A stretch of DNA of 64,000 nucleotides from Oxytricha trifallax (taxonomy: Eukaryota > Ciliophora > Spirotrichea > Sporadotrichida > Oxytrichidae), in assembly GCA_000711775.1 (NCBI GenBank), contig ARYC01017416.1:1-64000 (forward strand). Direction: 5' to 3'. Below are positions 27,926-38,500 of this stretch, piece by piece. Every line of letters begins with the position of its first letter. The first letter of the stretch is position 1. Made by a program: the position numbers and the translations under genes. Under the pieces are notes generated by a model that was given only the letters and a program-made list of their open reading frames with translations, had not been told where the DNA came from and ran no database searches.

Positions 27926-30900
27926 ATGGGTGGAGGAAGCTAAAAGAACCACCTGCCATCTTCATTCTCAAAAGAAACCATAATTCAAGATATAAAAACA
28001 AAGGGAAGTCAAAGACTCTAAGAAACAGTAAATATTTACACTTAAGTGATCTCTAAGAAAATAGTTAAAGATATCAATGAAATGAAGAAAAAATCAGCTG
28101 GTGAAAACGCGAAAATTATGGAACATGATATGCAAAATCAAAAACAAGAAATAAAACCTCCTATATTATAATATGAATTAAGAAAAGAAAAGAGTTAAGA
28201 AAAAACAAATTATCTAAAATTTAAATTTTATTGGGCTAAGTTAATTGAGTTTAAGTACTTCATTAAAACTTTTCCTGTATTTTTGATTTTTTTCAGTTAA
28301 ATTTAAATTTAAATAAGTCAATTTTAACCACAAATAATTAAAGTTTAATTTATTGATTCTTTAACCATCTATTTATTTTCATAATTTACACATGGGATTA
28401 TTGGAGCAATTTATTAATTTTTTTTACAACCTATTGCTAGCGAAATATCTCCAGAGCAGTTACAAGAATTATTAAGCAAATTAGAAGGAACTCAGCTTTA
28501 TAAATCAGGAGCTACAATCAAAACCCTAAACCCCTTAATGAGGTTTATAAGTGCTTTGATTTGTTGGGATTTTGTGTTAAGGATTGGGTTATTGATAAGT
28601 TTAATGAATATTAAATATTCTTAATTCAATCCCTAAAATTGCCCTTTTCTATCGTGTGCAAGATGTTTAAAGTGTATTTTACTCAACCACAACTCTATCT
28701 GTTCTATTTATATATCTATTTTTATTTAAGGCATGATTATTATTGTCTTGGTCATCAATTTCATCGATTGAAAGACTCTGCTATTGTCAATAAACTTTTA
28801 ACATAATTCTCGCAAATTGTAAAATAGTAGTCGATCAGAGAAATTTCGTACACTATTATTGTTGCTGCCATTGCCCACAAATCACATTGAAAATCTACAT
28901 CTATCCAGTCTTATATTTTTGGATGATAGGGTGAAGTTCCCATTACACTTCCTAGCCTTTATACTTCCAACCTTAATGCTATGTTGAAGTCAATAATTTT
29001 CACTCCTAAAGGTGAAAAGTTTATTACAATATTCTTAGGCTTAAAATATCTGTGAATAAACCTTAAATTGTGATGCTCCTTAATACCTTGTATGGTCTGA
29101 GTTGCTATTTATCCAAGCTACTTATGATTCCTTTGATCACTAATGACATCTCTGAGAGTCATTTCATATAGTGGAAGTCTGAAAGCAACATTATCCTTGG
29201 CAAAGAGAATAGCATCTAGCTTGATTAAGTCACTACACTCTTTAAACTTTTCTTGAGTGAGTATTTGATACTCATTTGTAAACTCCATCTAATATTTTTC
29301 ATTACAGAAGATATAGTTGAAAAGATACACATTGTATGCGTATTAATTATCATTGATATCTTTCTTATCAAAGGAGACTTCTAAAAAAAAGTAGCTTTAA
29401 AGGCGAGTGTCTAGGTCAATTTAAGCAAGAACTGGAATTTTCATTAAATTTTGATCATTATTTTTGTTATTTCAGAGGTCAGTTGGTTACTTTCCTTATG
29501 TACAAAAATACACCAGCTTATTCAGTCACTGCTCCTTAAGAATATTCTCTAACATTTTCTTTTTTTCAGATGCTTCAGCTCAACTTCTATATCTTTCTTA
29601 TTGGCTTTTAAAATATGCTTCTTCAAGTATATTGTATGAACATACTGCTTATGGCACTCAAAGCATTCATACTTCCCATCCATTATGTCTTGCTCTAAGT
29701 ACACTATTGGCTTGTGTATTCTCCTTCATATGTCTATACCGGCTTAATTTGTATCGAAATCTCTCTCGCACTACATATAAAAATTATTTCTCCTTCTTCA
29801 CCTTATTGAGAAATTTTATCAATACAATTCTCCTCCTCCCATACACACATTTTAGCCATTTATAAGATATATTAATTTTTAAATTAATAATCTATGACTT
29901 AGAGTCAAATGGGAGCTTTAAAGCCTTAGTAGTTTGATGGTGAGGTTTCAACGAGAACGGAAGAATAAAGAGTTCCAAGGAATCTATTAGCGCAAGCTTC
30001 TATTTTTACAATTAGCTTCTATTTTTACAATTAATAATAGATAAATTATAGCACGTACCGATTTATGAGGTGCAATTAAATAAGTACGTACTGCTTTATA
30101 AGATATTTTTCGATTTTGTGATTAAAATTAGGGTACTACTAATTTAGTACTCGCAATAATTAAAGCTCCTAATTAAATACCTATTTCAATTAAAAATATG
30201 GAACTATAACATTAGAAATTGATAACAATTTACAAGTTAGGAAACCAGTGATGAAAATCTTTTCCATTTCCTTTTAAAGGTTGACTGCCTATAGGATGTC
30301 TATTTATAATGTATTAATTTTCAGAAGTATATGATTGAATTCAATTATCTTCTTTTGTATATTATTTCTTAGATCTGTAAATAAGATAGAGACAAACAAT
30401 AATGCAAGTAGAAAAAATTATTGAAAGCAAGGAGGATCTAAATTGCTAAATCTTGTAGCAAAGTAATGAATTCATAGTATCTAATCTTGATTATGTAGTT
30501 GATTTGTTTTTGGCAACGATTGAGCTATAAAAATTTCATTTTAAGAGCTCTCTTTAGAAAAGAAAGTGTTGAAGACTTAAGATGAAAAGTTTGCAAAGAC
30601 TCAAACAATCCAAAAATATCAATAATTAATATATAAGTTGGTGTAAATGAATAACCCAGAGGTTTCGCAATACCTATCCACTTAGACGAAGTTGTCAAAT
30701 AGACTAGTTGAAAGAAACGATTTCTTTCTTACTAGTAACAATCAAAGGTAATTACTTGAAAAAAATATTATTCTAAAATCTCATATAAAAGACGACAGTA
30801 TATCTCAAGAAGACAAAACAAACAATATATCAAGATAAAGCTGTCTAAATAGAAGTGAGCCCGATATCTAAATTTTTTTCATTAGTAAGATTATCATTTT

Positions 30901-31682
30901 CTGATATACAAACCTGTACTGTCTCTAGTCTAAAATTCAGCAAGTATTGTTTCATTTTCTTAACTAAAAAATAAGAAGTGTGAGCTAACAATTGATAGAC
31001 TACGCTTTAAATGAAATGAAATAGACTTATTGTTCAGTACTGATTTGAGTTATTCACTGAATATATCACATCAGTAGCTCAATTTAAACACCAAATCTAT
31101 ATACTCCTCATATTAAAGATACCCCATAAGCTAGTCATTTCTATCGCATTTAATTTAAACTCCAACGCCAAACAAATTCCCTACAATAAAAGCAATTATA
31201 AACCTAAATAAGGGGTTTTAAATCTCTAACAGGGATATCTATGGGTAGATGTTTTAAATTAATCATGGAAATGCTCTGAACTAGATTCAAAGCATCATTG
31301 AGGAAGATTATCAATCAACTAAATTATTTATAAAGTTTACTTATTTTTAAATTCAGTGAAGAGGCTAAAACTGTGACTTAGCCTTAGAATGCAAAAGTGA
31401 TTCTAGAAGATGATAATGACGATGATTTTGATGTAGATGTAACAGTTGCCCCTGAAGTCAACAAGATGTCCAACATGTATTTACTTTTAAAAATTATTTA
31501 AATTATAATACATGTAAGCTTAAAAATATTTCACTATTTAGAAAACTGCTGTTACTTAAGTTTAACCCCAAAATAAATTAAACTAGATGCAGCCTTAAAA
31601 TAATCAAAATAAAGCAAACAGTTTCAAATATCTCAAATTTAATTACAACACATAAACTTTTATGAGAGTTATAAAAAATTGA
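27926..31682 (+). CDS. Gene E: hypothetical acidic protein of about 240 aa, split by TBE-a
   Basis: Start ATG at 27926 (MGGGSQKNHLPSSFSK); the Gly2 could suit N-myristoylation. Five MDSs are joined by pointers: AACCT (28155/28428), AATC (28516/31221, enclosing TBE-a), TAAATT (31320/31348) and ACATGTA (31473/31510). The joined frame is continuous through ISPEQLQELLSKLEG, SGATISNRDIYGQMFQINHG, EEDYQSTKFSEEAKTVTQ, an acidic run (EDDNDDDFDVDVTV) and a Gln/Asn-rich C-terminus, ending at TGA 31680-31682. TAA/TAG are used freely as Gln. The family is not recognised. Four independent pointer matches in one frame make the gene model strong even though the function is unknown. Confidence 0.8.
28155..28432. 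other. IES with pointer AACCT in gene E
   Basis: AACCT at 28155-28159 and 28428-28432. Excision gives KQEIKPIASEISPEQ in frame. The 5' part of the IES happens to remain open for about 30 codons, so the left border is slightly less certain than the right one. Confidence 0.65.
28660..29870 (-). pseudogene. TBE-a zinc-finger/kinase gene, decayed
   Basis: On the minus strand: a zinc-finger unit (DGKYECFECHKQYVHT, about 29700-29640), then a kinase region with the catalytic loop changed to HRYFKPKNIVINF (HRDLKPEN in intact copies), DFN in place of DFG, and WAMAATIIV. Loss of the catalytic Asp and several frame breaks show decay. The family role in TBEs is unknown; the protein joins DNA-binding fingers to a kinase fold. 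Confidence 0.65.
30040..30200. repeat. Intergenic AATTA/GTAC-rich repeats of TBE-a
   Basis: Short degenerate units (GTACCGATTTATGAGGTGCA, AATAAGTACGTACTGC, TAATTTAGTACTCGC, AAGCTCCTAATTAAATACC) lie between the divergent zinc-finger/kinase and 22-kDa genes. Comparable arrays are at the same place in TBE-c, -e, -f and -g. They may be a divergent promoter or protein-binding sites. Confidence 0.5.
30403..30905 (+). pseudogene. TBE-a 22-kDa-type gene with one frameshift
   Basis: MQVEKIIESKEDLNCQ starts at 30403. A one-base slip within an A run near 30527 moves the frame to ELSLEKKVLKTQDEK and YLSTQTKLSNRLVERNDFF. The last motif matches LPTKKKLSNKLAERSFFF of the TBE-e copy, identifying it as the same gene. 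Function of the 22-kDa family is not known. Confidence 0.6.
30930..31160 (-). pseudogene. TBE-a transposase N-terminal remnant
   Basis: On the minus strand EYIDLVFKLSYQCDIF then LKSVLNNKSI matches YLDLLFKLRYGQSNNI and VKPVLNYAAIAKLL of the TBE-e transposase. The catalytic domain is absent. Confidence 0.6.
31320..31353. other. 28-bp IES with pointer TAAATT in gene E
   Basis: TAAATT at 31320-31325 and 31348-31353. Excision joins YQSTKF to SEEAKTV without a frame change. Confidence 0.8.
31473..31516. other. 37-bp IES with pointer ACATGTA in gene E
   Basis: ACATGTA at 31473-31479 and 31510-31516. Removal keeps the frame from NKMSNM into QAQKYFTIQKTAV. Confidence 0.85.
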
Positions 31683-31858
31683 ATTTAATAAATGCTTGAA
31701 ACTAAGCGATGTTTTTTTGAAAAATGTTAACTTAGACACATACATCATACATAATAAAACCTCAAAATACATAATTGATAAATCCTTGGCTTGTTTATTC
31801 TTAAAATCATAAGTATAATAGATAAATCTCAATTTACTATTTAATTAAAGACCATATA

Positions 31859-32475
31859 TGTTCACCCCGAGCCCCCCCCCACCCTCTCCCCACCCCAAAA
31901 CCGAGCCCCCCCCCCACCTCCATATAAATAATTTTTTTCAGTGTAATTTTTCTTGCCCTGCGGGCGGCTATTACATATTATGATTTATTTTTATTTTATT
32001 CACTACATCTGTCATCATTTTTGTGTACATGCTCCCATAGGAAAATATTTAAAACTCCAAGCAAATGTTATTTTTATATATAATATTAAATATTTTTAGA
32101 TAAGAAATTTTTTTTGTAACATTCATATTATTGTACTTTTAATAAGTTAACCATAAAATTAAAAATAAATATACATTCCAGTTAAATAATTAATTTTATG
32201 GTTAACTTATTAAAAGTACAATAATATGAATGTTACAAAAAAAATTTCTTATCTAAAAATATTTAATATTATATATAAAAATAACATTTGCTTGGAGTTT
32301 TAAATATTTTCCTATGGGAGCATGTACACAAAAATGATGACAGATGTAGTGAATAAAATAAAAATAAATCATAATATGTAATAGCCGCCCGCAGGGCAAG
32401 AAAAATTACACTGAAAAAAATTATTTATATGGAGGTGGGGGGAGGGGTGGGGGGGGGGCTCGGCTCGGGTGAACA
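31859..32475. mobile_element. Foldback element A (617 bp palindromic)
   Basis: Two arms of about 300 bp are reverse complements around a centre near 32165. The ends read TGTTCACCCCGAGCC and its complement, with long poly-C/poly-G tracts. Flanks carry a 6-bp duplication CATATA (31853-31858 and 32476-32481). Shared internal blocks with elements B and E are CTTGCCCTGCGGGC and ACATGCTCCCATAGG. No ORF of note. It lies between gene E and gene H. Confidence 0.85.
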
Positions 32476-32599
32476 CATATAGTTTCTTAAAAAGATTGCA
32501 AAAAATAGGTGTAATGAAAAATTAATACTATTTCAATATTTAAAATTAATTAAAGCTTTTTAACACTAATAACACAATAACTTCTCTAAATTAATATAT

Positions 32600-33180
32600 T
32601 TAGAAGTTGTATCGTCCTTTAATTGCCTAAGTTCTGGCAAGTGGTATATAAAACCTCGAGCTCGTGAGTTGATCAATTGTTTCTTCATCACCTAACTTAA
32701 TGATGTACCCCAAATGAGTGTCAAGATCTAAAACTAGGTTAAAATTTTTATGCTAGGCAATTAAAGCCCCATTTAATATGTTGTATTTTGAATGATAGAT
32801 GTAAAAATTTAAGCTATAATATTAGGACATTTATGTGTTTAAATCTTTAAATATTAGTATTTAAAGAGATAATTTAAAGTTGCCCCATGTAAGTAACTAG
32901 TAGTTATATCGATCAAATAAGTTTATAATTAATATATAGCAAGGCTTTTCTATAATATCTATGTAGCAGTTTGGTCTCACGGTTTATTTACTTTGAATAT
33001 AAAAAGAAAAGAAATAAAGTCTAAGTCTATAAAACCATGAAAATTCTTGTAGTATCCTATGATTGTATTATTGATGTTAAGATTGTTAAATACTGGCTTA
33101 TTTTTCTCTCCTAAAGAGCTGTGATGTTCTATTTATAGTCTCCGAAACTTTTAACTTTGGCTAATCCATAGCTTTATTTA
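32600..33180 (-). CDS. Gene H: unknown protein fragment, several MDSs
   Basis: Minus-strand ciliate-code blocks: 33160-33020 (SYGLAKVKSFGDYK, then ALQERKISQYLTILTS), 32985-32890 (VRPNCYIDIIEKPCYIL) and 32785-32600 (GALIAQHKNFNLVLDLDTHL, GYIIKLGDEETIDQLTSSRF, YIPLARTQAIKGRY). Composition and lack of TGA support coding. No family recognised, and start and stop were not found. It is bounded by foldback A on one side and the truncated TBE-b on the other, so parts may have been displaced. Confidence 0.45.
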
Positions 33181-33349
33181 TAAAAAGAATGGATTATTAC
33201 AAAAGACAGTAAGTTTGATTAAAATCTCAATATTCACTTCAATTGTCTTATTATATTTTTAATTTGAAGATTATAGGTGGAAATTTATTAGAGTAAGAAG
33301 AGTATGAAGCCAATTTTTGAAATGGAAAATAAAAATTAGCCAAATTTAG

Positions 33350-34315
33350 GGTATAATTATGATGGTTAATATTTTAATTAATTGATTAAGTTTAGGTTTG
33401 GTTCAAGTATTATTTGAGCCATAGTCATACCCGTTTTTGATTATGAAGCTATTTCAAAGCTCTTAAGCATGAGATCCTTAACTGTTGGGTATAATTGCTC
33501 CTTTTTATTTAGCACTTCAAGTCTGGTTCTTAAAAATATATAGCAAGAAATTAAGGGTTCTCTCAGAACCCTATTTATTTAATACCTCTTCATCTCAAAT
33601 GCTTTAAAGTATTGAGCTCACTTTCCACTTCAATAGCAAACTGTGAAATATATCACAAATATCCAGATATTTTTATCTCTTTTAGGAGATTGCTATTATT
33701 TATAAAAGTAATGGTATAATCTTTAAGACTGTCAACATTATGAAGAAAGTAATTGACTACAGTGCCATTTTTTTAGTTATAATTAACTATATTTATGATT
33801 AAATTAAGAGACGCTATTGATAATATCATTAAGTTCATCCAACCTGATGAAGCTGTTTTTACTTTAAACACTTCCTTAAGAAGTCTGGTAGAAAACAAAT
33901 GATAAAATAGAAGTTTATGATTAAAAAGTCAAGGTTTTTACTCATTAAATTAAACTTGTAATTGGGAAGATTCAAACTTTGAAATATTTACAATTCATCC
34001 TCACTCTTTGGTAAATAGAGTTCTTGCGCAAGCTAAAGAGCTAAATAGATAAGTAAGAGATCATCCTATTTGTTCACAACTTCTCTGTTCAAAAGACTAA
34101 TGGATCTAAGAAAGCTTATGATAAGTTAAATATAACTCTTTTATGTAATATTCCATAGCCATCAATTTAATGGAATATCATTCTACTGGAGTTAAATCTA
34201 GACTCATTACAAAAAACTACTTCTGTACTATCTATTAAATGACTTGCATATAGATAAAGTTGATTTGGTTTAGACTTGCTGTAAAATAGTGAGTTTTATA
34301 GTAACAACAGTTTGA
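33350..34315 (+). pseudogene. TBE-b transposase, decayed
   Basis: The DDE-type transposase is recognisable from IQPDEAVFTLNT (first Asp kept, near 33840). In the second catalytic region EIILFVHNFSVQKT, Asp is replaced by His (near 34065). Many frame breaks. The third region (NGISFYWS-like, near 34170) is present only in part. Confidence 0.65.
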
Positions 34316-34359
34316 GTAAGAGAAGTATTAATAAATGTATATAATTAGGTATTAGCCCT

Positions 34360-35095
34360 AAATTAATGAATAACTTCACATATCAAACGATCTCTTAAAA
34401 GGATTTAGTTTATCTCTATTTTCCCTTTGTTCTTAACTAGGGCATATGTTTCTTCACTTAGAACTAGCACCAGCATTAATGTTCATTTCATCAGGCTTTT
34501 AGACATCTTTATAAAGCCTCTTTATCAATTTATTTATCGTTCGAAGCTTTCTTACTCTGTAAACTTTTTCATTCTCTTTCATTTGGAATTTACCAGTTTT
34601 ACATTTTCTTACAAATCTAGGATCAAAATTTAATAAAGAGGTAAGAATGCTTATTCTATGCAAAATAGATCCCGATTATTAGAATGCCTTTCTTATTTTA
34701 ATCATCAGGAGAGATAGGGTAGTGATACTTGTGAGCTTCTTCAATGTTTTCAATAAGATAACTCCCCCCTTAAAGTAACGAGGGTTTAAAAAAAGAACTC
34801 CTTCCTGGAAGCTTGTTTCTTAGCAGGAAGTTATATAACCAATTCTCAACTTTCATAGCATTCTTGTAGATCACTTAGTTTTGAAAGCTTTTTTCTAATC
34901 ACAGAGTGTAGCTTTAAGAAAGATATTTGGTGACTTCCATCGTTAGAAGGAATAATCAATTATATATTAAGTTATAGTCATCAATTTATTTTATCATGGA
35001 AAGTTAGGTATCGATAAAGATCTTCGTTAATTCTAAATCTTGATATTATTTCTTAAGCCTCATCCCTTTCTATTACTTCACTTATAGATTCCATT
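34360..35095 (-). pseudogene. TBE-b 22-kDa-type gene, decayed
   Basis: The minus-strand sequence aligns block by block with 47007-46230 of TBE-e (start region MESISEV, middle KLSKKL-like motif, C-terminal basic NAGASSK stretch) but has several frame breaks. Confidence 0.55.
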
Positions 35096-35165
35096 TTGTT
35101 CTTTCTCCTAATTAAGAATTTCAATTTTTTAATTAATAGACATCTGATCCTGCTCTTTAGAAATT

Positions 35166-35579
35166 TTATTTTTAAATATAGTAATTTCGAATTTTATTAA
35201 TTAATATTTTTCTCACTCGTACACTTTTATGAAATGCATTCTCTAGTAATTGTATTTTTTTTAATTTTTTTATTTTTGACTATATAATTTGATTATTTTT
35301 TTTTTTATTTTTGTTTAAACATATCAAAGCTGTATAATATCAATCATTTTTTAATTATAATTATGCTATTTAGCTAATTGATACCTAATTACAAAACGTC
35401 AAGCTACCAAAAATGTTAAAGCTATATTAAGTCTTTTTTTTAGAAAAGAATATATTTGCCAATACCTTAATTAGAATCCAAATTAATTCTTTTAAATATC
35501 GTATATCTAAAATTTTAAAGTTAATCATCATCACATTTAAAATTTTTAAATAAAAAATAAATCATACAAAAATTAGACA
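35166..35579. other. AT-rich spacer
   Basis: No coding signal. Runs of T and A between TBE-b and gene F. Confidence 0.5.
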
Positions 35580-38500
35580 GCAGACATATTGAAAGTTCTT
35601 GTAGAAAATCAGAGAATTAATATATTGTATGATTAAGAAATTAGCTTTGAAACTCTTGAATCCTTAGACCTAAGTGACAAAGATGATTTATACAAATTTA
35701 TTATTGCAAGTTCTAATAAGTACAATGACATTATGAATTTTGAAGAACTTGCTAAAATATAATTTTTATTATTCAGTTAGAAAAATGGGAAAGATAAATT
35801 TTTATTTAAATTAGCTAAAGGAGGTGAGGCTGTTGTATATAGAATTCAAAACTATACAGGGAAGGAACTAGTAGCAAAGTGCTCAAAAATTATTATTTAA
35901 TAAAATTGTAACTCTATTTTCAAATCAAAAGGAGACAAATACAAGTAACATGAGACATTCAAAAGTTGCATAAAATTAAAAATTGAATGATCTTATTTTA
36001 TCTGAATAAATTTTAATCAATCCTTTTAGAAACTCAAACACTAAAACTTCTAAATAATTCAGAGTACATAGCTTAAGTAGAAGATGAATTTATTTTGTTT
36101 GATGAGGAATCTAAAGTAATCCGATAGTATGTAGTCATTGTAGAAAAGGCAATATCCTCTCTCCATGATATTCTTTAAATATGGAATGATGAAGAGCAAT
36201 CTATCAAGCGCGACGAATTAAAACCTCAAAAACCCCTTAAGTTGTTTGATTGATAATAGTAGGTACATGGGGCATAATTTATTAGGATTGTAATAGGTTA
36301 TATGTACGGGATTACGGTTTATATGTAATGTAAATTAGTTTTTAAAGGAATTATTTTATTTTTTCTATTCACTAAAACAGTGCTTTGGCATCATGAGCCA
36401 ATTTTCTAATCTTTATTTCTCCTATCCAATTTATAATTTAATCTATTGGATGGTCTGCTCTATTAATAGGCTTTATTATTATTTATTCAACCATATCTTT
36501 CATTTTACCTTTTATCTTATTCTAGTCTAGATACTGCTGTACTCACTTCTTTGGTTCTCTCTCTTTAAGCTGTAGTAATCATTTCTTGGCATATCGCATT
36601 CAACAAAAATTGCTTGCAATAGCTCTAAATTTCCAACAAATATTTCCATCTCTCGAGTCCTTTCTCTCTGGAAAGTGTCCAAGTCTTTCTAGAACGTTAC
36701 AAAATCAGTAAGCTTTAACTCTCTATGATATATTGAAAAAGATTACCACTCTGAGAGATGAAAAATCAAGCATAATATTATCAGGCTTCAAATCTCTATG
36801 AACATTTCCTAAAGAGTATAACTCTTATAAGCTGCAAACATTTGTAAGAATAAGATGTAGCTATATTGGAATTTTCTAATCTTTAATTTAGACAAAATTC
36901 ATATAATATAGAGGGAAGCGAAAAGCAGCATGATCTTGATCAAGCAGTATAGTATCACGCTTTATTATAAATCTGCTCTTTCTATCTCTTGACTTAGTAA
37001 GTTCTTGCTATTCATTGACGAATTCCATTTGATACTTGTCTTCGTATTTGAAGTAGCTGAATTAATAATTTTTTTATGAGAACTTCTTATATGATATTAC
37101 CTTTTTTTTCAATTTTTCATCAAAGATAAGATAACTTATTTGCCATCTTAAAAGTCAATTATGTTTAATATTGGAAGTTTAAGTGCTTTAATTTTGAGTT
37201 TGTTTTTAACGATTTCAGAGGCAGGGAGGTTCATCACTACTTTAATTAATTTGTTTTCTTTTTATAATCTTTGTTCCGAAGATTCTAAAGGATCTCTTGG
37301 CTTTCTTTTTTGAAGGAAGATCTCCCAAGAATCAGGATTTATGACTTCAAATTTCTTGCAATGATGGTTTTATAGGTGAACTTTTAAATCTCTTGAATGA
37401 TTGTATTGCTTATTGCAGTAAAGACAGAAATATTTTTCATCTATTTTAGCATGTTTAAGATAGAGCTTGGGCTTGCTAGAATGCAGCTCTAAAATATGAC
37501 GATTGAGAGCATATTTATAAGTGAAGTTCTTCTCACACTCTTCACATTAATGTAAAGCCTTAATTTTTTTCTCTTCCTTCTCTTGAACAATTTTTGTTTG
37601 TATTCAAATTGAATTTTTTAGCTCTGCATTTCAATTTAACAGCTAAATTGCTATTCAAAGCCTAAAACCTATATTAAAAATTTCAGGTTAGGAATATGTG
37701 CTCTGACCGAGACCCCCCCTCCCCCCTCAGCCGAGACCCCTTCATCAACCGAGACCCCCTCCCCCCCTCAAACCGAGAATCCCCTTTTATTATAGTCTTT
37801 TTATGAATTTTTTTTTTACTCAGAATAAATTTCTTGCCCTTCGGGCTGATATTACTATCAAAAATAAATTTTGATAAGTTCCACTTCGTCCGTCGACTTT
37901 TGTTTAGAACATACTCCCCATAGGGAAATATTTATAATAAGGTTTAATTTTGACTATCATGATTAATAATATGATTTAATTGATAGACATAAATTTGAAT
38001 TCAAGATTTTTTATAACTTAAATCACTTACACTCTCCTATATAGAAAAAATTAATATAAAAGTTTTTCCTATCATTTTTAACTTCATATAAACATATAAA
38101 CTTCTATTATTATTACTTATTCAGTTAATTACTATTAAAATCTTATTTCTTAATCTTAGTTTATTGAAAAATAAAAGAAAATTTTTATATTTAGGATTAC
38201 CATTTAAATATATATATATATATATGAATAAAATATGATTTTAATAGTAATTAACTGAATAAGTAATAATAATAAAAGTTTATATGTTTATATGAAGTTA
38301 AAAATGATAGGAAAAACTTTTATATTAATTTTTTCTATATAGGAGAGTGTAAGTGATTTAAGTTATAAAAAATCTTGAATTCAAATTTATGTCTATCAAT
38401 TAAATCATATTATTAATCATGATAGTCAAAATTAAACCTTATTATAAATATTTCCCTAAGGGGAGTATGTTCTAAACAAAAGTCGACGGACGTAGAGGAA

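Larger units (their letters stand above)
28519..31220. mobile_element. TBE-a: degenerate telomere-bearing element inside gene E
   Basis: Left end CAAAACCCTAAACCCC, right end GGGGTTTTA, target duplication AAT (28516-28518 and 31221-31223). The same AAT(C) acts as the gene's pointer, so precise excision restores the reading frame. At 2.7 kb it is shorter than the roughly 4.1-kb TBEs. The order from the left is zinc-finger/kinase (minus), 22-kDa-type gene (plus), and a transposase remnant (minus). Confidence 0.85.
33285..35165. mobile_element. TBE-b: truncated TBE without termini
   Basis: Homologous to 45130-47080 of TBE-e: subterminal sequence, a transposase on the plus strand and a 22-kDa-type gene on the minus strand. 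No C4A4 end is found at either side and no zinc-finger/kinase gene is present. It is an old fragment that could not move by itself. Confidence 0.75.

Noticed and set aside
29464..29865. 133-codon plus-strand ORF
   Set aside because: Antisense to the zinc-finger part of the TBE-a gene, which is recognisable on the minus strand by its Cys and His spacing.
37700..37790. Poly-C tracts taken as telomeres
   Set aside because: They are long C runs without the C4A4 period, at the tips of palindromic elements, on both strands symmetrically.
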